A stretch of DNA of 64,000 bases from Paenibacillus hemerocallicola (GCF_006265175.1 NZ_VDCQ01000042.1:21797-85796); one strand, 5' to 3'. Positions 17,757 through 27,116 are shown, counted from the first letter of the stretch. Translations and numbers: made by a program. The notes: a model not told the origin generated them from the sequence alone.

Positions 17757-18977
17757 CTATGCCGCCTCCGCCTTCCGATCCTTCGGCAGCAGGATGGCCA
17801 ATACGCCGAGCAGCGGCAAATACGCGCAAAGCTTCATAATGTAAGCGATGCTGGTAGCGTCCGCAATCCAGCCGAGCACGACCGAGCCGAGACCGCCCAG
17901 TCCGAAGGCAAGTCCGAAGAACAGGCCGGACACGAGCCCTACATTGCCGGGCAGCAGCTCCTGGGCATAGACGACGATGATCGAGAAGGCCGAGGAGAGG
18001 ACGAAGCCTGCGCATACGCACAGCACGCCCGACCAGAACAAATCGGCGTACGGCAGCGCGATGGAGAACGGCGCCGTCCCGAGGATGGACAGCCAGATGA
18101 TGTTGCGTCTGCCGAACCGGTCCGCGAGCGGTCCGCCGAAAAACGTTCCCGCCGCCGTAGCGACCAGGAATGCAAACAGAAACAGCTGCGCATGCTCGAC
18201 CGTTACCCCGTAATCGTCGATCAGGTAAAACGTATAGAAGCTTGTAATGCTGGACATATACACATGCTTCGAGAATACGAGAAATACTAAAATGACGATC
18301 GCCGATACGATCTGGAACCGGGAAAGCGCGCCTATCCGTTCCCCCGGGCCATTGCGCTTCGTCGACGAGCGGGGCGCGACGTTTTGCCGCTTGTACCAGC
18401 GTGCCACGTAATACTGGATCGCGATGCCCGCCAATGCGACGAACGTAAACCAGATGACGCCGAACTGGCCGAGCGGGACGAACAGCACCGCCGTCATAAT
18501 CGGACCGAGCGAGCTGCCGATATTGCCGCCCACTTGGAAAATGGACTGGGCCAGCCCTCGCCTCGCGCCGGCGGCCAAGTAAGCGACCCGGGACGACTCC
18601 GGATGGAAAATCGCCGAGCCGATACCCATGGCCGTAACCGCCAGCAGGATAGTCGCGAAATTCGGAGCAAGCGCAAGCGCCACGATACCGACCAAGGTAA
18701 AGCCGACGCCGATCGGCAGTATGTACGGCCTCGGGCGAATATCCGCATACGTGCCCACTATCGGCTGCAAAATCGATGCGGTGATGTTCATCGCGAAGGC
18801 GATGAAGCCGATCTGGGTGTAAGACAAGCTGAGCGAGTCCCGCAATATCGGAAACAGCGCCGTCACGGTCGACTGCATCGAATCGTTCAGCAGGTGGACG
18901 ATGCTGATCGCGAACAAAATCGGAAATACGGTTGTGGATACGGGTGCAGCCTGTGCGGCGGCGGCGGTTCTTGCCAC
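17757..18977 (-). CDS. MFS exporter, fosmidomycin-resistance (Fsr) type
   Basis: About 406 residues with twelve predicted membrane helices in two halves. It resembles the Fsr group, with HLLNDSMQSTVTALFPILRDSLSLSY at the start of helix 1-2 written here in part as SIVHLLNDSMQ, and the conserved IGSAIFHPESSRVA loop. Such exporters give resistance to fosmidomycin or related compounds; the natural substrate is unknown. Start choice: AGGGAG lies nine bases before GTG at 18977 but touches the ATG at 18986, and the ATG at 19040 would be almost leaderless relative to the predicted promoter. Transcribed alone, ending at repeat copy A. Confidence 0.85.
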   Translation of the reverse strand: MARTAAAAQAAPVSTTVFPILFAISIVHLLNDSMQSTVTALFPILRDSLSLSYTQIGFIAFAMNITASILQPIVGTYADIRPRPYILPIGVGFTLVGIVALALAPNFATILLAVTAMGIGSAIFHPESSRVAYLAAGARRGLAQSIFQVGGNIGSSLGPIMTAVLFVPLGQFGVIWFTFVALAGIAIQYYVARWYKRQNVAPRSSTKRNGPGERIGALSRFQIVSAIVILVFLVFSKHVYMSSITSFYTFYLIDDYGVTVEHAQLFLFAFLVATAAGTFFGGPLADRFGRRNIIWLSILGTAPFSIALPYADLFWSGVLCVCAGFVLSSAFSIIVVYAQELLPGNVGLVSGLFFGLAFGLGGLGSVVLGWIADATSIAYIMKLCAYLPLLGVLAILLPKDRKAEAA

Positions 18978-19049
18978 TGTTGTCATCTCCCTAAGGTGTT
19001 TGGAAGGAACGGTCGGGTTCCTGCCTACTCGGTATTCCATATTTGAGCG

Positions 19050-19080
19050 ATTATAGCACGATAAGGCGGGAAGGCGTCAA
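19050..19080 (-). promoter_or_regulatory. Likely sigma-A promoter of the MFS gene
   Basis: Minus strand -35 TTGACG at 19080-19075 and -10 TATAAT at 19055-19050. The 19-bp spacer is longer than ideal. Transcription would begin near 19043. Confidence 0.45.
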
Positions 19081-19293
19081 TACCGAAATTAGTGTAAACG
19101 TTCCCTTATGGAGGCGGATACGGCCGAGGCGTTTCGGGGAGTGCCCTGCGTTCACTGATCCGTCAATACGGCTGAAGCCCGCGAAATCGTCGATTCGATT
19201 TCACAGACTCTTGGTTCGGTACAACGACGCAAGGAGGCCGTTTCTCCCGAAAGGGAAAAACGGCCTTGGCTTCCTTCGCCGGCCCGTTACGCG

Positions 19294-19476
19294 CTACGCG
19301 CGAATATCGAGGCTGCCGCCCAAATGGGGCTGCACGCTTTGCTGCAGCATTTGCGCCAGCTGCGCCCCTTGCGCTTCCGCCGATTCCTTCACCTTGCTGA
19401 GCATTTGGATGCCGACCGCAAGCGGAAGATCGCTTTTGCTGAATTGGGAATACGCCGCGTTTAACGATACGCTCAT
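19294..19476 (-). CDS. YjfB-family putative motility protein
   Basis: 60 residues: MSVSLNAAYSQFSKSDLPLA, then AVGIQMLSKVKESAEAQG and a tail with MLQQSVQPHLGGSLDIRA. This matches the small YjfB family, whose members are about 60 residues and are annotated as putative motility proteins. ATG at 19476 has AGGAGG seven bases upstream; a longer in-frame extension is not needed. Genes around it are unrelated. Confidence 0.82.
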   Translation of the reverse strand: MSVSLNAAYSQFSKSDLPLAVGIQMLSKVKESAEAQGAQLAQMLQQSVQPHLGGSLDIRA

Positions 19477-19582
19477 GACAGATCCTCCTGACGATTGGTT
19501 GTCCATTTCCCTACAAACCCGATCATACCACGCTGCCCGACGCCCGAACAACCATAAATTAGCAAATATAGGCCCCGAGCAG

Positions 19583-20074
19583 TCAAGCCAGATCGAGCCT
19601 CATCTTGACCGTATGAAGCGCATATCCGTAAAACAGCTCCTCCGTCTCCCCGACGACCCGGAATCGTTTGGCGTCGTAGAAGGCGCGGCCCGTCCGATTC
19701 GTCTTTTCGACATTGACGAACAGACGCTTCGTGCCTTGGAGCCGTTCTATCCCTTCCTTCAGCAGCATCGTGCCGATTCCCGCTCCTTGCGCCTCCGGCA
19801 TAATGTAGATCGCGCCAAGCTCCGCTTCCTCCGGGTCGCCCCGGGACTTGAAAAAGTTGCCGAAGCCTACGATCGTGCCGTCCCGCTCCGCGATCAGCAG
19901 CAGCGAATTGTCCAATCTTCGCTTCAGCGCCTCGTCGGAGTAGAAGGAATCCAGAAACCGGACGCGCACCGGTTCCGGTATCGTGTAAGCATACGTATGG
20001 TGCCAAGTCGTGCGGGCAACCTTCCGTACGTCGGCGATGTCCTTTTCCTCCATGCTACGAATGATGACCCCCAC
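19583..20074 (-). CDS. GNAT-family N-acetyltransferase
   Basis: About 163 residues with the GNAT fold: IIRSMEEKDIADVRKV at the start, ELGAIYIMPEAQGAGIGTMLL containing the acetyl-CoA binding Q-x-x-G-x-G signature, and NVEKTNRTGRAFYDAKRF in the last motif. Acceptor unknown. The start is uncertain: GTG at 20074 with GGGG upstream is favoured, TTG at 20089 is possible. Confidence 0.88.
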   Translation of the reverse strand: MGVIIRSMEEKDIADVRKVARTTWHHTYAYTIPEPVRVRFLDSFYSDEALKRRLDNSLLLIAERDGTIVGFGNFFKSRGDPEEAELGAIYIMPEAQGAGIGTMLLKEGIERLQGTKRLFVNVEKTNRTGRAFYDAKRFRVVGETEELFYGYALHTVKMRLDLA

Positions 20075-20189
20075 AGCTCCACCCCGCAAACATCTCTTTG
20101 GTCAACAGTGTACCAAAATGCCGCCCATTCCGTAAGACGGTATTGCGGCCGATCGGCCGAAACACGGCTTCGCCGCAACAATGCCGGGT

Positions 20190-20984
20190 TCAAAACAATC
20201 GCGCAACCGCTCCGACCCATAAGGTCGCCGGCAAAAATAGGGCTTGCGCGAGTAGCGTTCCGCACAGCCGCGATATCATCATGAGGCCGAACATGCGTCC
20301 GAGCTTGTGCTTCTCTTTCGGGTCGGCCAGCGCCCGGTCCGTATGAATCGCCACCTGCGGATCGATGAATATCGTCAGCAGCACGGTCGCCAGCCCGTTG
20401 ATCAAGCCCGACGATTGCGAAATCGATACGAGATTTTCCGGATGCAGGTACGAAGCGTACAGGGTCGACAAAACCCCGATCGTATAAATGGCGGTCACCG
20501 TCATATTGAGCAGCAAAAACCGTTTCGGAATGCCGTAAAGCCGCAGCTCCCGGATCATCGACAAGGTCGGCCTGCGCAAATGGGACTTGGCGGAACGAAG
20601 CTTGTCCACCGTCACGCCGCCGAGCAGCTTCGGAATCGAGCCCGCCGCCTCCAGATGGACAACCGCCCGGGAAAACAAACGGACGAATGAAGGAAACAAC
20701 GCGATAGCGATCAGCGTCCCGACCGACGATGCGCCGATAACCATCCTCAGGGACGATTCCAGCTCAAATCCCGGATCTTTCAATGCCCGGTCGACCATGC
20801 CGCCGGTCAACGGCGCCTGAGCCAGGTTCGCCGTCCGGGCCACGAGCACGATCACCCCTGCCAGCGAAAGGGCGACGGCCAGCTTGCCCGTACGCACCCC
20901 GGCGAACCGGACCGAGTAAGACAACGTTTCCGCCGCATGGATCAGCACGGTCAGCATGCACACGATCAGCAAGTTCACCGCCAT
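20190..20984 (-). CDS. amj: Lipid II flippase of the Amj family
   Basis: 264 residues, about six membrane helices. The N-terminus (MAVNLLIVCMLTVLIHAAET then LSYSVRFAGVRTGKLAVALSL) is characteristic of Amj (YdaH), the alternate lipid II flippase of Bacillus subtilis that backs up MurJ in peptidoglycan synthesis. ATG at 20984 begins the conserved region and has AGGGTG upstream; an extra 44 in-frame codons upstream are charged and unconserved. In B. subtilis amj is induced by envelope stress through SigM; no such promoter could be confirmed here. Confidence 0.88.
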   Translation of the reverse strand: MAVNLLIVCMLTVLIHAAETLSYSVRFAGVRTGKLAVALSLAGVIVLVARTANLAQAPLTGGMVDRALKDPGFELESSLRMVIGASSVGTLIAIALFPSFVRLFSRAVVHLEAAGSIPKLLGGVTVDKLRSAKSHLRRPTLSMIRELRLYGIPKRFLLLNMTVTAIYTIGVLSTLYASYLHPENLVSISQSSGLINGLATVLLTIFIDPQVAIHTDRALADPKEKHKLGRMFGLMMISRLCGTLLAQALFLPATLWVGAVARLF

Positions 20985-21173
20985 GTCCGCACCCTGCCGA
21001 TCGTAAGCCGCAAATCCATATAGATTCCTCCTCGTTTGCGGCCGGACTGCTGCAGGAGTCGAATCCCGCGTATGATCAGCCTTGGAGCCGTCCGCGTCGT
21101 ATACAGATTTTGACACGTGCAGCCCGTTTCCTGCAAGCGGCTTGTATTGTTACTTCCCGGGATCTTCCGCCGC

Positions 21174-21989
21174 CTAGCCCCCGGCTTGCCTGTTCCGCTC
21201 CATCCAACATACGCCGTAATCGACCAACGGCTTTTGCGGCATCAGCATGGCCATCGCATTGGCGATGCGCCCAGACCGGACAAGTCCGGTATGCTTCGCG
21301 AAATCGCGTCCGATCGCCTCGAAATCCGACGAATCGTAGTCAAGCTCCCGGAAGCTCGCCCACTCCCTGATGCCGTCGCGAACGATCGGGGCTTTGGCGG
21401 TCATCTCCGTTTTGCCGGGAAAATCGGCACGCATTTCCGCGAGATGCAGCGAAGTGTTGTTGCCGTGCCCGACCCCGAGCAGCAGCACCCAACCTTCCGC
21501 CTCATAGATGCGGGCGAGCGGCGAGCGCTCCCCCATTCCGAACTCCAGCGGATGATCGGCAACGATGTCTTGGACTCGGTTGCCCCGGGCGGCGAAGGAA
21601 AGCTGCGGATGAAGGCTGCGAACGGCCCCTTTCTGCTTGCGGAAGCATTCGGGAATCGCCCCCATGTTGCGGGTCGGCGTCAAATCCGGGTCGTACGCCG
21701 GCATCGTCCTTCGGATCGGCTCCCACCACGATTCCCGGACAGGCGGCATGCTCCAGCCGCCGGGATCGGACAAACCGCTCGTATGCGTCGGCATGACCAG
21801 CGTGCCTTCCGGCCCGAGCACTTGCTCCAGCGCCAAAACGACGTCGACCGGCCCCCCGGGCATCCAGCCTCCCATCGCCTTCATGGACGAATGGACGAGA
21901 AGCGTCATACCCGCGCTTACCCCCATAGCGGTCAGGTCCTCGACTAAAGTTTCGATCGTAATCAGGTCTCCCTGAATTTCCTGCTGCAC
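21174..21989 (-). CDS. AAC(3)-family aminoglycoside N-acetyltransferase-like protein
   Basis: 271 residues of the AAC(3)/YokD family: ITIETLVEDLTAMGVSAGMT, LLVHSSMKAMGGWMPGG, GTLVMPTHTSGLSDP, the conserved RNMGAIPECFRK with the RSLHPQLSFAARG loop, and GWVLLLGVGHGNNTSLHLAE. Family members transfer acetyl from acetyl-CoA to N3 of aminoglycosides, although chromosomal versions often act on other substrates. The GTG at 21989 is preferred because GGGGAGG precedes it by eight bases; 52 more upstream codons are open but unconserved. Confidence 0.87.
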   Translation of the reverse strand: MQQEIQGDLITIETLVEDLTAMGVSAGMTLLVHSSMKAMGGWMPGGPVDVVLALEQVLGPEGTLVMPTHTSGLSDPGGWSMPPVRESWWEPIRRTMPAYDPDLTPTRNMGAIPECFRKQKGAVRSLHPQLSFAARGNRVQDIVADHPLEFGMGERSPLARIYEAEGWVLLLGVGHGNNTSLHLAEMRADFPGKTEMTAKAPIVRDGIREWASFRELDYDSSDFEAIGRDFAKHTGLVRSGRIANAMAMLMPQKPLVDYGVCWMERNRQAGG

Positions 21990-22230
21990 CGTTTTGACCT
22001 CCCCAGTTTCCTTTTTCCTAATTATCCGCATCTCAGGCAGCGGCATGCCAGTGATTTTTTGACTATAGTCGATTAGCGCGAGCGAGAGGAAAGCGGCGAA
22101 TGCCGTCCCATCGAAAGATGCGACCGTGTGGAGACGACTGTCCACCTACCGCGCATACTAGCGACTCAGTCCGAGTATGGCCTGCAACAAAAGCGCAGGA
22201 CAGGAAGGAAGCCGACACAGGAACCCGAGC

Positions 22231-22413
22231 TAACGGACAGGAGCGACGTTACTAAACGAATCGCCCTCATTCAATCTTCGTAACGGACAGGAGCGCTGTT
22301 ATGGGTGGGAAAACTTGTCTGAAAGAGCCTCGTGTCACGTGATAAGGTCTACGGTGTCCGTTACCTTCAACAAAGCCATTTCTCGCCCAATAAAGTCTAT
22401 GGTGTCCGTTACG
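22231..22413. repeat. Cluster of TAACGGACA-type inverted words
   Basis: Four spaced words: TAACGGACAGGAGCGACGTT at 22231, TAACGGACAGGAGCGCTGTT at 22281, then two in the opposite sense ending GGTGTCCGTTAC at 22341-22364 and 22389-22413. Two point right and two left, so transcripts could fold into a large structure. The word differs from the GGAAC type used elsewhere in the window. Confidence 0.75.
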
Positions 22414-22612
22414 CCGATCTTCCATCTCTTGGTACCTGAGTAGTAACAATGAGGTTCATTAACAAGCAAATTCGGTTCACTATTCACCGGCTGGCGCGAT
22501 GGCGCCACTGCGGCATCCGTTCCAATACCGGTTTCCGGTTGCGATCAGCAAAATAGAGGGGCGCCTTAGTCACGCTCCCCCGCTATTAGTGAAGGAAATC
22601 TATCCATGACGG

Positions 22613-22660
22613 CAAAAAAAAGCCTACGCCCTGTTCGGTCCGAACGAACGGGCACAGGCT
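22613..22660 (-). terminator. Terminator after FGE gene
   Basis: On the minus strand AGCCT...GCCCGTTCG pairs with CGAAC-GGGC...AGGCT, followed by TTTTTTTT. It sits 12 bases beyond the FGE stop codon. Confidence 0.85.
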
Positions 22661-22671
22661 TTGCAATTCGC

Positions 22672-23724
22672 TTACACGATCTCCTGCGGGGCGTCCGCGA
22701 CGCAGCGGAACCCGATGTTGCCTGCCGAGCTGTCCGGCGTATTCGAGTTGCGGGCGGCCACGCGATACCGGTTGCAGTACGATTTATGGCACAAATACGA
22801 GCCGCCGCGCATGCTGCGGCGCTCTCCCGAAGCCGGTCCCTTCGGGTTGTCCGCGGGTTCGTCGACATAAGCCGTCCGGCTGAACCAGTCGTTCACCCAT
22901 TCCCACACATTGCCCGACACGTTGTATAAGCCGTAGCCGTTCGGCTCGTACGACATGGCCGGGGCGGTACCGACGTAGCCGTCCCGCTTCGTGTTTTTCT
23001 CCGGAAACGTCCCTTGCCATATGTTGCACATATGCTTGCCTTCCGGGGTCAGCTCGTCTCCCCACGGGTACGTCTTCTGCCCCAGACCCCCGCGAGCGGC
23101 ATACTCCCACTCCGCTTCGGTCGGCAGCCGCTTGCCCGCCCATTTGCAATAAGCGGCGGCATCGTTCCAGGTCACATGCACGACAGGATGATCCATCCGC
23201 TCCTCTATGTCCGAGCCCGGCCCTTCCGGCTGAAACCAGAAGGCGCCCTTGACGCCGAACCACCACGGCGTCCCCTGCACACGGCCCATCAGATGGGGCG
23301 TCTGGCGAGCCGTCAAAAACATCTCGAATACGTAGGACCAGCCGAACTTCTCCGCTTCCGTCTTATAGCTCTTCGCATTTACGAATTCGGCGAATTGCCG
23401 GTTCGTGACGGTGCAGGCATCGATATAAAACGGCTTCAGCTTCACCGTGCGTACCGGGCCTTCGCCGTCGGCCGGAAAGCCGTCCTTGCTGCTGCCGTTG
23501 CCCATACGGAATTCGCCGCCGGGCAAATAGATCATATCGGAGCGCCGATGCGGTTCGGCGTTCTCCGTCGGCACCTCGCGACTTTCAGGCTGGACGGCGC
23601 TGCCGCCTATCGCTTCGACGGACGCAGCAATATCCGGCCCGGTCGATTTTTTGAACGATTGCAGCTCGATACTCGCCCTGCCGGTCGAACAGCATGAGCC
23701 ATTGCCCTTATGGTCTTCCGTCAC
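22672..23724 (-). CDS. Formylglycine-generating enzyme (SUMF1/FGE), sulfatase maturase
   Basis: 350 residues. The FGE-sulfatase domain starts near residue 63 (MIYLPGGEFRMGNG) and contains VHVTWNDAAAYCKWAGKRLP, EWEYAARGG, YGLYNVSGNVWEWVNDWF and the ending NIGFRC. The two active-site cysteines are present as C312 and C317 in SYLCHKSYCNRYR, the same five-residue spacing as in characterised copper-dependent FGE. It converts the cysteine of C-x-P-S/T-R sulfatase motifs to formylglycine. GTG start at 23724 with GAGGGG upstream. The first 60 residues are a low-conservation extension starting with CC. No sulfatase is adjacent; the only one seen is at 53.8 kb. Confidence 0.92.
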   Translation of the reverse strand: MTEDHKGNGSCCSTGRASIELQSFKKSTGPDIAASVEAIGGSAVQPESREVPTENAEPHRRSDMIYLPGGEFRMGNGSSKDGFPADGEGPVRTVKLKPFYIDACTVTNRQFAEFVNAKSYKTEAEKFGWSYVFEMFLTARQTPHLMGRVQGTPWWFGVKGAFWFQPEGPGSDIEERMDHPVVHVTWNDAAAYCKWAGKRLPTEAEWEYAARGGLGQKTYPWGDELTPEGKHMCNIWQGTFPEKNTKRDGYVGTAPAMSYEPNGYGLYNVSGNVWEWVNDWFSRTAYVDEPADNPKGPASGERRSMRGGSYLCHKSYCNRYRVAARNSNTPDSSAGNIGFRCVADAPQEIV

Positions 23725-24046
23725 TTCGATCCCCTCTTCCGCTCTCCTTGATGTCCTCTACCGTCAATTTTAACGAATAATCGGGACAGGGGCAAATCCG
23801 TTAGCTATCGTTCGACATGCGGGGAATAACCGGCCGAGCCTGCAAGCTCCGCACAGCGGAAATGCCGTACGGAGCTTGTTGCATGTTCCGGCGCTTGCGG
23901 TAATGTTTGGCGCGGCGCCGGCCTCGTTTACGGTACGGGCAATGATATACCGCGGGGACGAACTGTCACACGGCTTGTTCGCATGTATTCGGTACAGCCG
24001 AATATATATAGGAGAAACAACCATTCCACTTTAAAAGAGGCGGCTC
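23725..24046. other. Divergent promoter region, FGE/spoVB
   Basis: No gene is seen. An inverted repeat CAAGCTCCG...CGGAGCTTG lies near 23850-23880. The promoters of the two divergent genes should be here but no box was clear enough to call. Confidence 0.5.
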
Positions 24047-25615
24047 ATGCAAAAACAATCTTTTGTGCGGGGGACGTTCATCCTGACGGCGGCGTCCCTG
24101 ACTACGAGAATTCTCGGATTCGTAAGCGGCATCTTTTTGGCCCGTTCGCTCGGAGCGGAGGGAATCGGGCTGCTGATGATGGCCCATCCTCTCGTTCCGC
24201 TCGTTATTACGCTCACCGAATTGGGGCTGCCGGTCGCCATATCCAAGCTGGTGGCCGAGGCCGATGTCAAAGGGGATAAGCTGAAGGAGAAACGGATTTT
24301 GGCCGTTTCGCTCGTCATTACCGGGACGTTAAGCATCATCCTGACGCTGCTCGCCCTGCTGGGCTCCAAGTACATCGCGGCTTTGTTCCTGACCGACCAG
24401 AGGGCTTATTACGCCATGCTGGCGATCACGCCCATCGCCCCGATCGTCGCCATATCGGCGGTGCTGAAAGGCTATTTTCGCGGCAAGCAGCATATGATGT
24501 CGATCGCCTTGTCCGACGTATTCGAGCATATCGCCCATATCGCGTGCATGCTCGCCCTCGTTCAGCTTTTGCTGCCATACGGCATCGAATACGCGGCGGC
24601 AGGCGCAATGGTCGGGGCTGTCGTGGGCGAAGGGGTAGGCTTGCTCTACTTGGTCACGAAATATAAATGGAACGGGCGGAACGACGGGCTGCGGCAAAAG
24701 GCGTCCGAGCATTTGCGCCACGGGAACGGAAAGCGCACCTTCGCGGAGCTGATGCGGATGGGCCTGCCGACGACCGGTCTCGGCTTCGTCCATTCGATCT
24801 ACAGCGCCTTTCAGCCGATGCTCATTACGAAAAGCTTGGCGCTGTTCGGACTCGGCACCGCCATGGCGACCAAACAGTACGGGCTGCTCGTCGGTTATGC
24901 GTTCCCCTTGCTCGTTTTCCCGAGCTTCATTACGCATTCGTTGTCGACGGCGCTGATCCCGGCCGTAAGCGAGGCGATGGCCAACCGCAACGGGATGGAC
25001 GTACACCGCAGGATGGACCAGGCGATGCGGATCGCCCTGTTCGTAGGCGCGCCGGCGACCGTCATTTTGTACATATGGGCGACTCCCTTGACGACTTTGC
25101 TCTATAACGCGCCAGAGGCGGGCCCGCTGCTCAGGCTGCTAGCGCCCGTATTCTTCCTGCATTATTTCGAGGCTCCGCTGCACGCCGTCCTGCTCGGGCT
25201 CGGCAAAGCCGGCACGACGATGTGGAACTATATCGCCATGACGATCATGAAAGCGGCGGCGATTTATTTCATGGGCAGCCAGTTCGGCATTACCGGCGTC
25301 GTGCTCGGGATGAACTTCGGCATCTGCTTTATTACGCTGCTCAACTTTTTCTCGATATCGAGCTTGATCGGGTTTTATTTGGATCTCCGCCGATTTGTGA
25401 AAGTCGCTCTCTGCATGGCGGCGATGGCATTCGCCGGACAGTCCGCCTACTCGTATGCGCAGCATATCGGCATGCAGCCGTTGTGGAGTCTGCTGGGCTC
25501 GATCGGAATCGCGCTTGCCGCGTTCCTGCTGTCGCTCGTGCTGACGAATACGATTAACGGCAGAAACGTACTGCGTTTCGGCGGACCGGGCGGCATCGTT
25601 ACTTTGCGCAAATAA
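24047..25615 (+). CDS. SpoVB-like MOP-superfamily polysaccharide/lipid flippase
   Basis: 522 residues with about fourteen membrane helices, of the MATE/MOP flippase group. The start (FVRGTFILTAASLTTRILGF then VSGIFLARSLG) and FHPL-like GLLMMAHPLVPLVITLTELG region match stage V sporulation protein B, required for spore cortex formation in Bacillus, and its YtgP/YkvU relatives. It lacks any fused domain. ATG at 24047 has AGAGGCGG upstream. Convergent with the aminotransferase, with only 12 bases between stops. Confidence 0.87.
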   Translation: MQKQSFVRGTFILTAASLTTRILGFVSGIFLARSLGAEGIGLLMMAHPLVPLVITLTELGLPVAISKLVAEADVKGDKLKEKRILAVSLVITGTLSIILTLLALLGSKYIAALFLTDQRAYYAMLAITPIAPIVAISAVLKGYFRGKQHMMSIALSDVFEHIAHIACMLALVQLLLPYGIEYAAAGAMVGAVVGEGVGLLYLVTKYKWNGRNDGLRQKASEHLRHGNGKRTFAELMRMGLPTTGLGFVHSIYSAFQPMLITKSLALFGLGTAMATKQYGLLVGYAFPLLVFPSFITHSLSTALIPAVSEAMANRNGMDVHRRMDQAMRIALFVGAPATVILYIWATPLTTLLYNAPEAGPLLRLLAPVFFLHYFEAPLHAVLLGLGKAGTTMWNYIAMTIMKAAAIYFMGSQFGITGVVLGMNFGICFITLLNFFSISSLIGFYLDLRRFVKVALCMAAMAFAGQSAYSYAQHIGMQPLWSLLGSIGIALAAFLLSLVLTNTINGRNVLRFGGPGGIVTLRK

Positions 25616-25627
25616 TACCGGACTGCC

Positions 25628-26842
25628 TCAAGAACGCAACCGCACTGTATCCATCGCCCGACACAATAAATCGAGCATGGCGTCGATATCCTCCTCCGAC
25701 ACGATCAAAGGCGGCATGAGACGGATCGTCGACGGATGAGGGGAGTTGATCAGCAAGCCTTCCCGCAAACAAGCCGCAACGAGCTCGGCGCCGCAGGGGA
25801 CCGGGAGGTCGAAGGCGAGCAGCAGTCCTTTGCCCCGTATCGGGCTTAAGCGATAAGCTTCCGCGACTTCATTTATCCGACGCGTCAAGCATTCGCCCAT
25901 CAACTCCGCATTCCGGGCAAGCTGCCGGGTCACGATCTCTCGGACGACGGCTTGCCCGACCGCCATCGCGAGCGGCTGTCCGGTGTACGTTCCGCCTTGA
26001 TCGCCGGGTTCGAACACATTGAACCGATCCCGGACGAGCAGCGCGGCCAAAGGGAAGCCTCCGCCGATGCCTTTGCCGAGCGTCATTACATCGGCCTGGA
26101 TGCCGTAATGCCCGGATGCGAACATTTTCCCGGTTCTGCCAAGCCCGGTCTGGATTTCATCGAATATGAGCATGATGCCCCGCTCATCGCACAGCTCGCG
26201 CACTTTGCCCAAATAGTCCGCGTCAGCCGGATGAACTCCTCCCTCCCCTTGAACCAGTTCCAGCATAATCGCGCACGTATTGCCGTCGACGGCGGCCAGC
26301 AAGCCGTTCCAATCGTTCAGCGGAACGTGCTTGAACCCGGGCATGCTCGGGGCGAAAAGGCTTTGCCAGCGCGCTTTGCCCGTAGCCGACATCGTCGCCA
26401 GCGTACGCCCGTGGAAGCTGCCCGTCATGGTGACGATCCCGTAAGCTCCGCCGAGATGAAGCGCACCGTGCTTTCTCGCCAATTTGATCGCTCCCTCGTT
26501 CGCTTCCGCGCCGCTGCTGGCGAAAAACGCTTTGTCGTAGCCGGACAATTCCGTCAGTTGCTTGGCAAATTCGATCATCGGCCTATTGTAGAAAGCCGGA
26601 CTGGCATTCACCAGCATGGACGACTGGCTCGACAGCGCATCCCGGATCGCGGCGGGCGAATGGCCCAGACACGTGACGGCCCAGCCTCCGATGAAATCCA
26701 AATAGCGGGCACCGTCCGTGTCCCACAGGTACATCCCTTCTCCCCGCTCCATGACGATTCCGGGACGGACCGCCGTATGCATAATCGTTTGCTCCGCATC
26801 GGCCAGCAGCTGCGGCGTAGTTGTCTTCCGTACATGAATCAT
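25628..26842 (-). CDS. Class III aminotransferase, acetylornithine aminotransferase-like
   Basis: 404 residues, PLP-dependent class III fold. It shows YLWDTDGARYLDFIGGWAV, ASSGAEANEGAIKLARK, SFHGRT, LIFDEIQTGLGRTGK and LGKGIGGGFPLAALL, where the lysine in TLGKGIGGG holds PLP. Sequence style fits ArgD/acetylornithine or ornithine aminotransferase. ATG at 26842 is preceded by GGAGGTGAT. Two perfect matches to the ARG-box core stand 20-55 bp upstream, so arginine-responsive control by ArgR/AhrC is likely, supporting a role in arginine synthesis or breakdown. No other arg genes are in the window. Confidence 0.88.
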   Translation of the reverse strand: MIHVRKTTTPQLLADAEQTIMHTAVRPGIVMERGEGMYLWDTDGARYLDFIGGWAVTCLGHSPAAIRDALSSQSSMLVNASPAFYNRPMIEFAKQLTELSGYDKAFFASSGAEANEGAIKLARKHGALHLGGAYGIVTMTGSFHGRTLATMSATGKARWQSLFAPSMPGFKHVPLNDWNGLLAAVDGNTCAIMLELVQGEGGVHPADADYLGKVRELCDERGIMLIFDEIQTGLGRTGKMFASGHYGIQADVMTLGKGIGGGFPLAALLVRDRFNVFEPGDQGGTYTGQPLAMAVGQAVVREIVTRQLARNAELMGECLTRRINEVAEAYRLSPIRGKGLLLAFDLPVPCGAELVAACLREGLLINSPHPSTIRLMPPLIVSEEDIDAMLDLLCRAMDTVRLRS

Positions 26843-26860
26843 GCGATCACCTCCGATAAA

Positions 26861-26898
26861 TATGAATTATTATACATAATTATGTATTTTTATTCAAT
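26861..26898 (-). promoter_or_regulatory. Tandem ARG boxes (ArgR/AhrC operator)
   Basis: Two 18-bp sites, TATGAATTATTATACATA (26861-26878) and TATGTATTTTTATTCAAT (26881-26898), each match the palindromic core TGNATNNNNATNCA exactly and are separated by two bases, the spacing usual for ArgR hexamer operators. Confidence 0.7.
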
Positions 26899-26974
26899 AT
26901 AAGTCCACCCGTATACGAATTAGAGCACTTGCAGCTTGCAGTCCTAATATCGGTTCAATCGGGCATTTCTGCAA

Positions 26975-27116
26975 AATAAGAGCGGTTCGGGGCTGTTATT
27001 TCCCGCCATTCCCTCATAAATCGGTGAAATGCCGGCGAATAAGAGCTGCAAGCAACTCTTATTTGCCGATAAGGTCGAGTCGACCGTTTAATAAGAGTTG
27101 GTTAAGACCGCTATCC
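26975..27116. repeat. Cluster of AATAAGAG-type palindromic words
   Basis: Three words of about 27 bp: one at 26975, the near-perfect palindrome AATAAGAGCTGCAAGC...CTCTTATT at 27038-27065, and one at 27090. They are spaced about 50-60 bp apart. The word differs from the neighbouring repeat element's GGAAC words although the architecture is similar. Confidence 0.7.

Larger units (their letters stand above)
21990..22671. other. Intergenic region with repeat words
   Basis: No gene is supported. The middle holds the palindromic words listed separately and the right end the terminator of the FGE gene. Confidence 0.6.
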
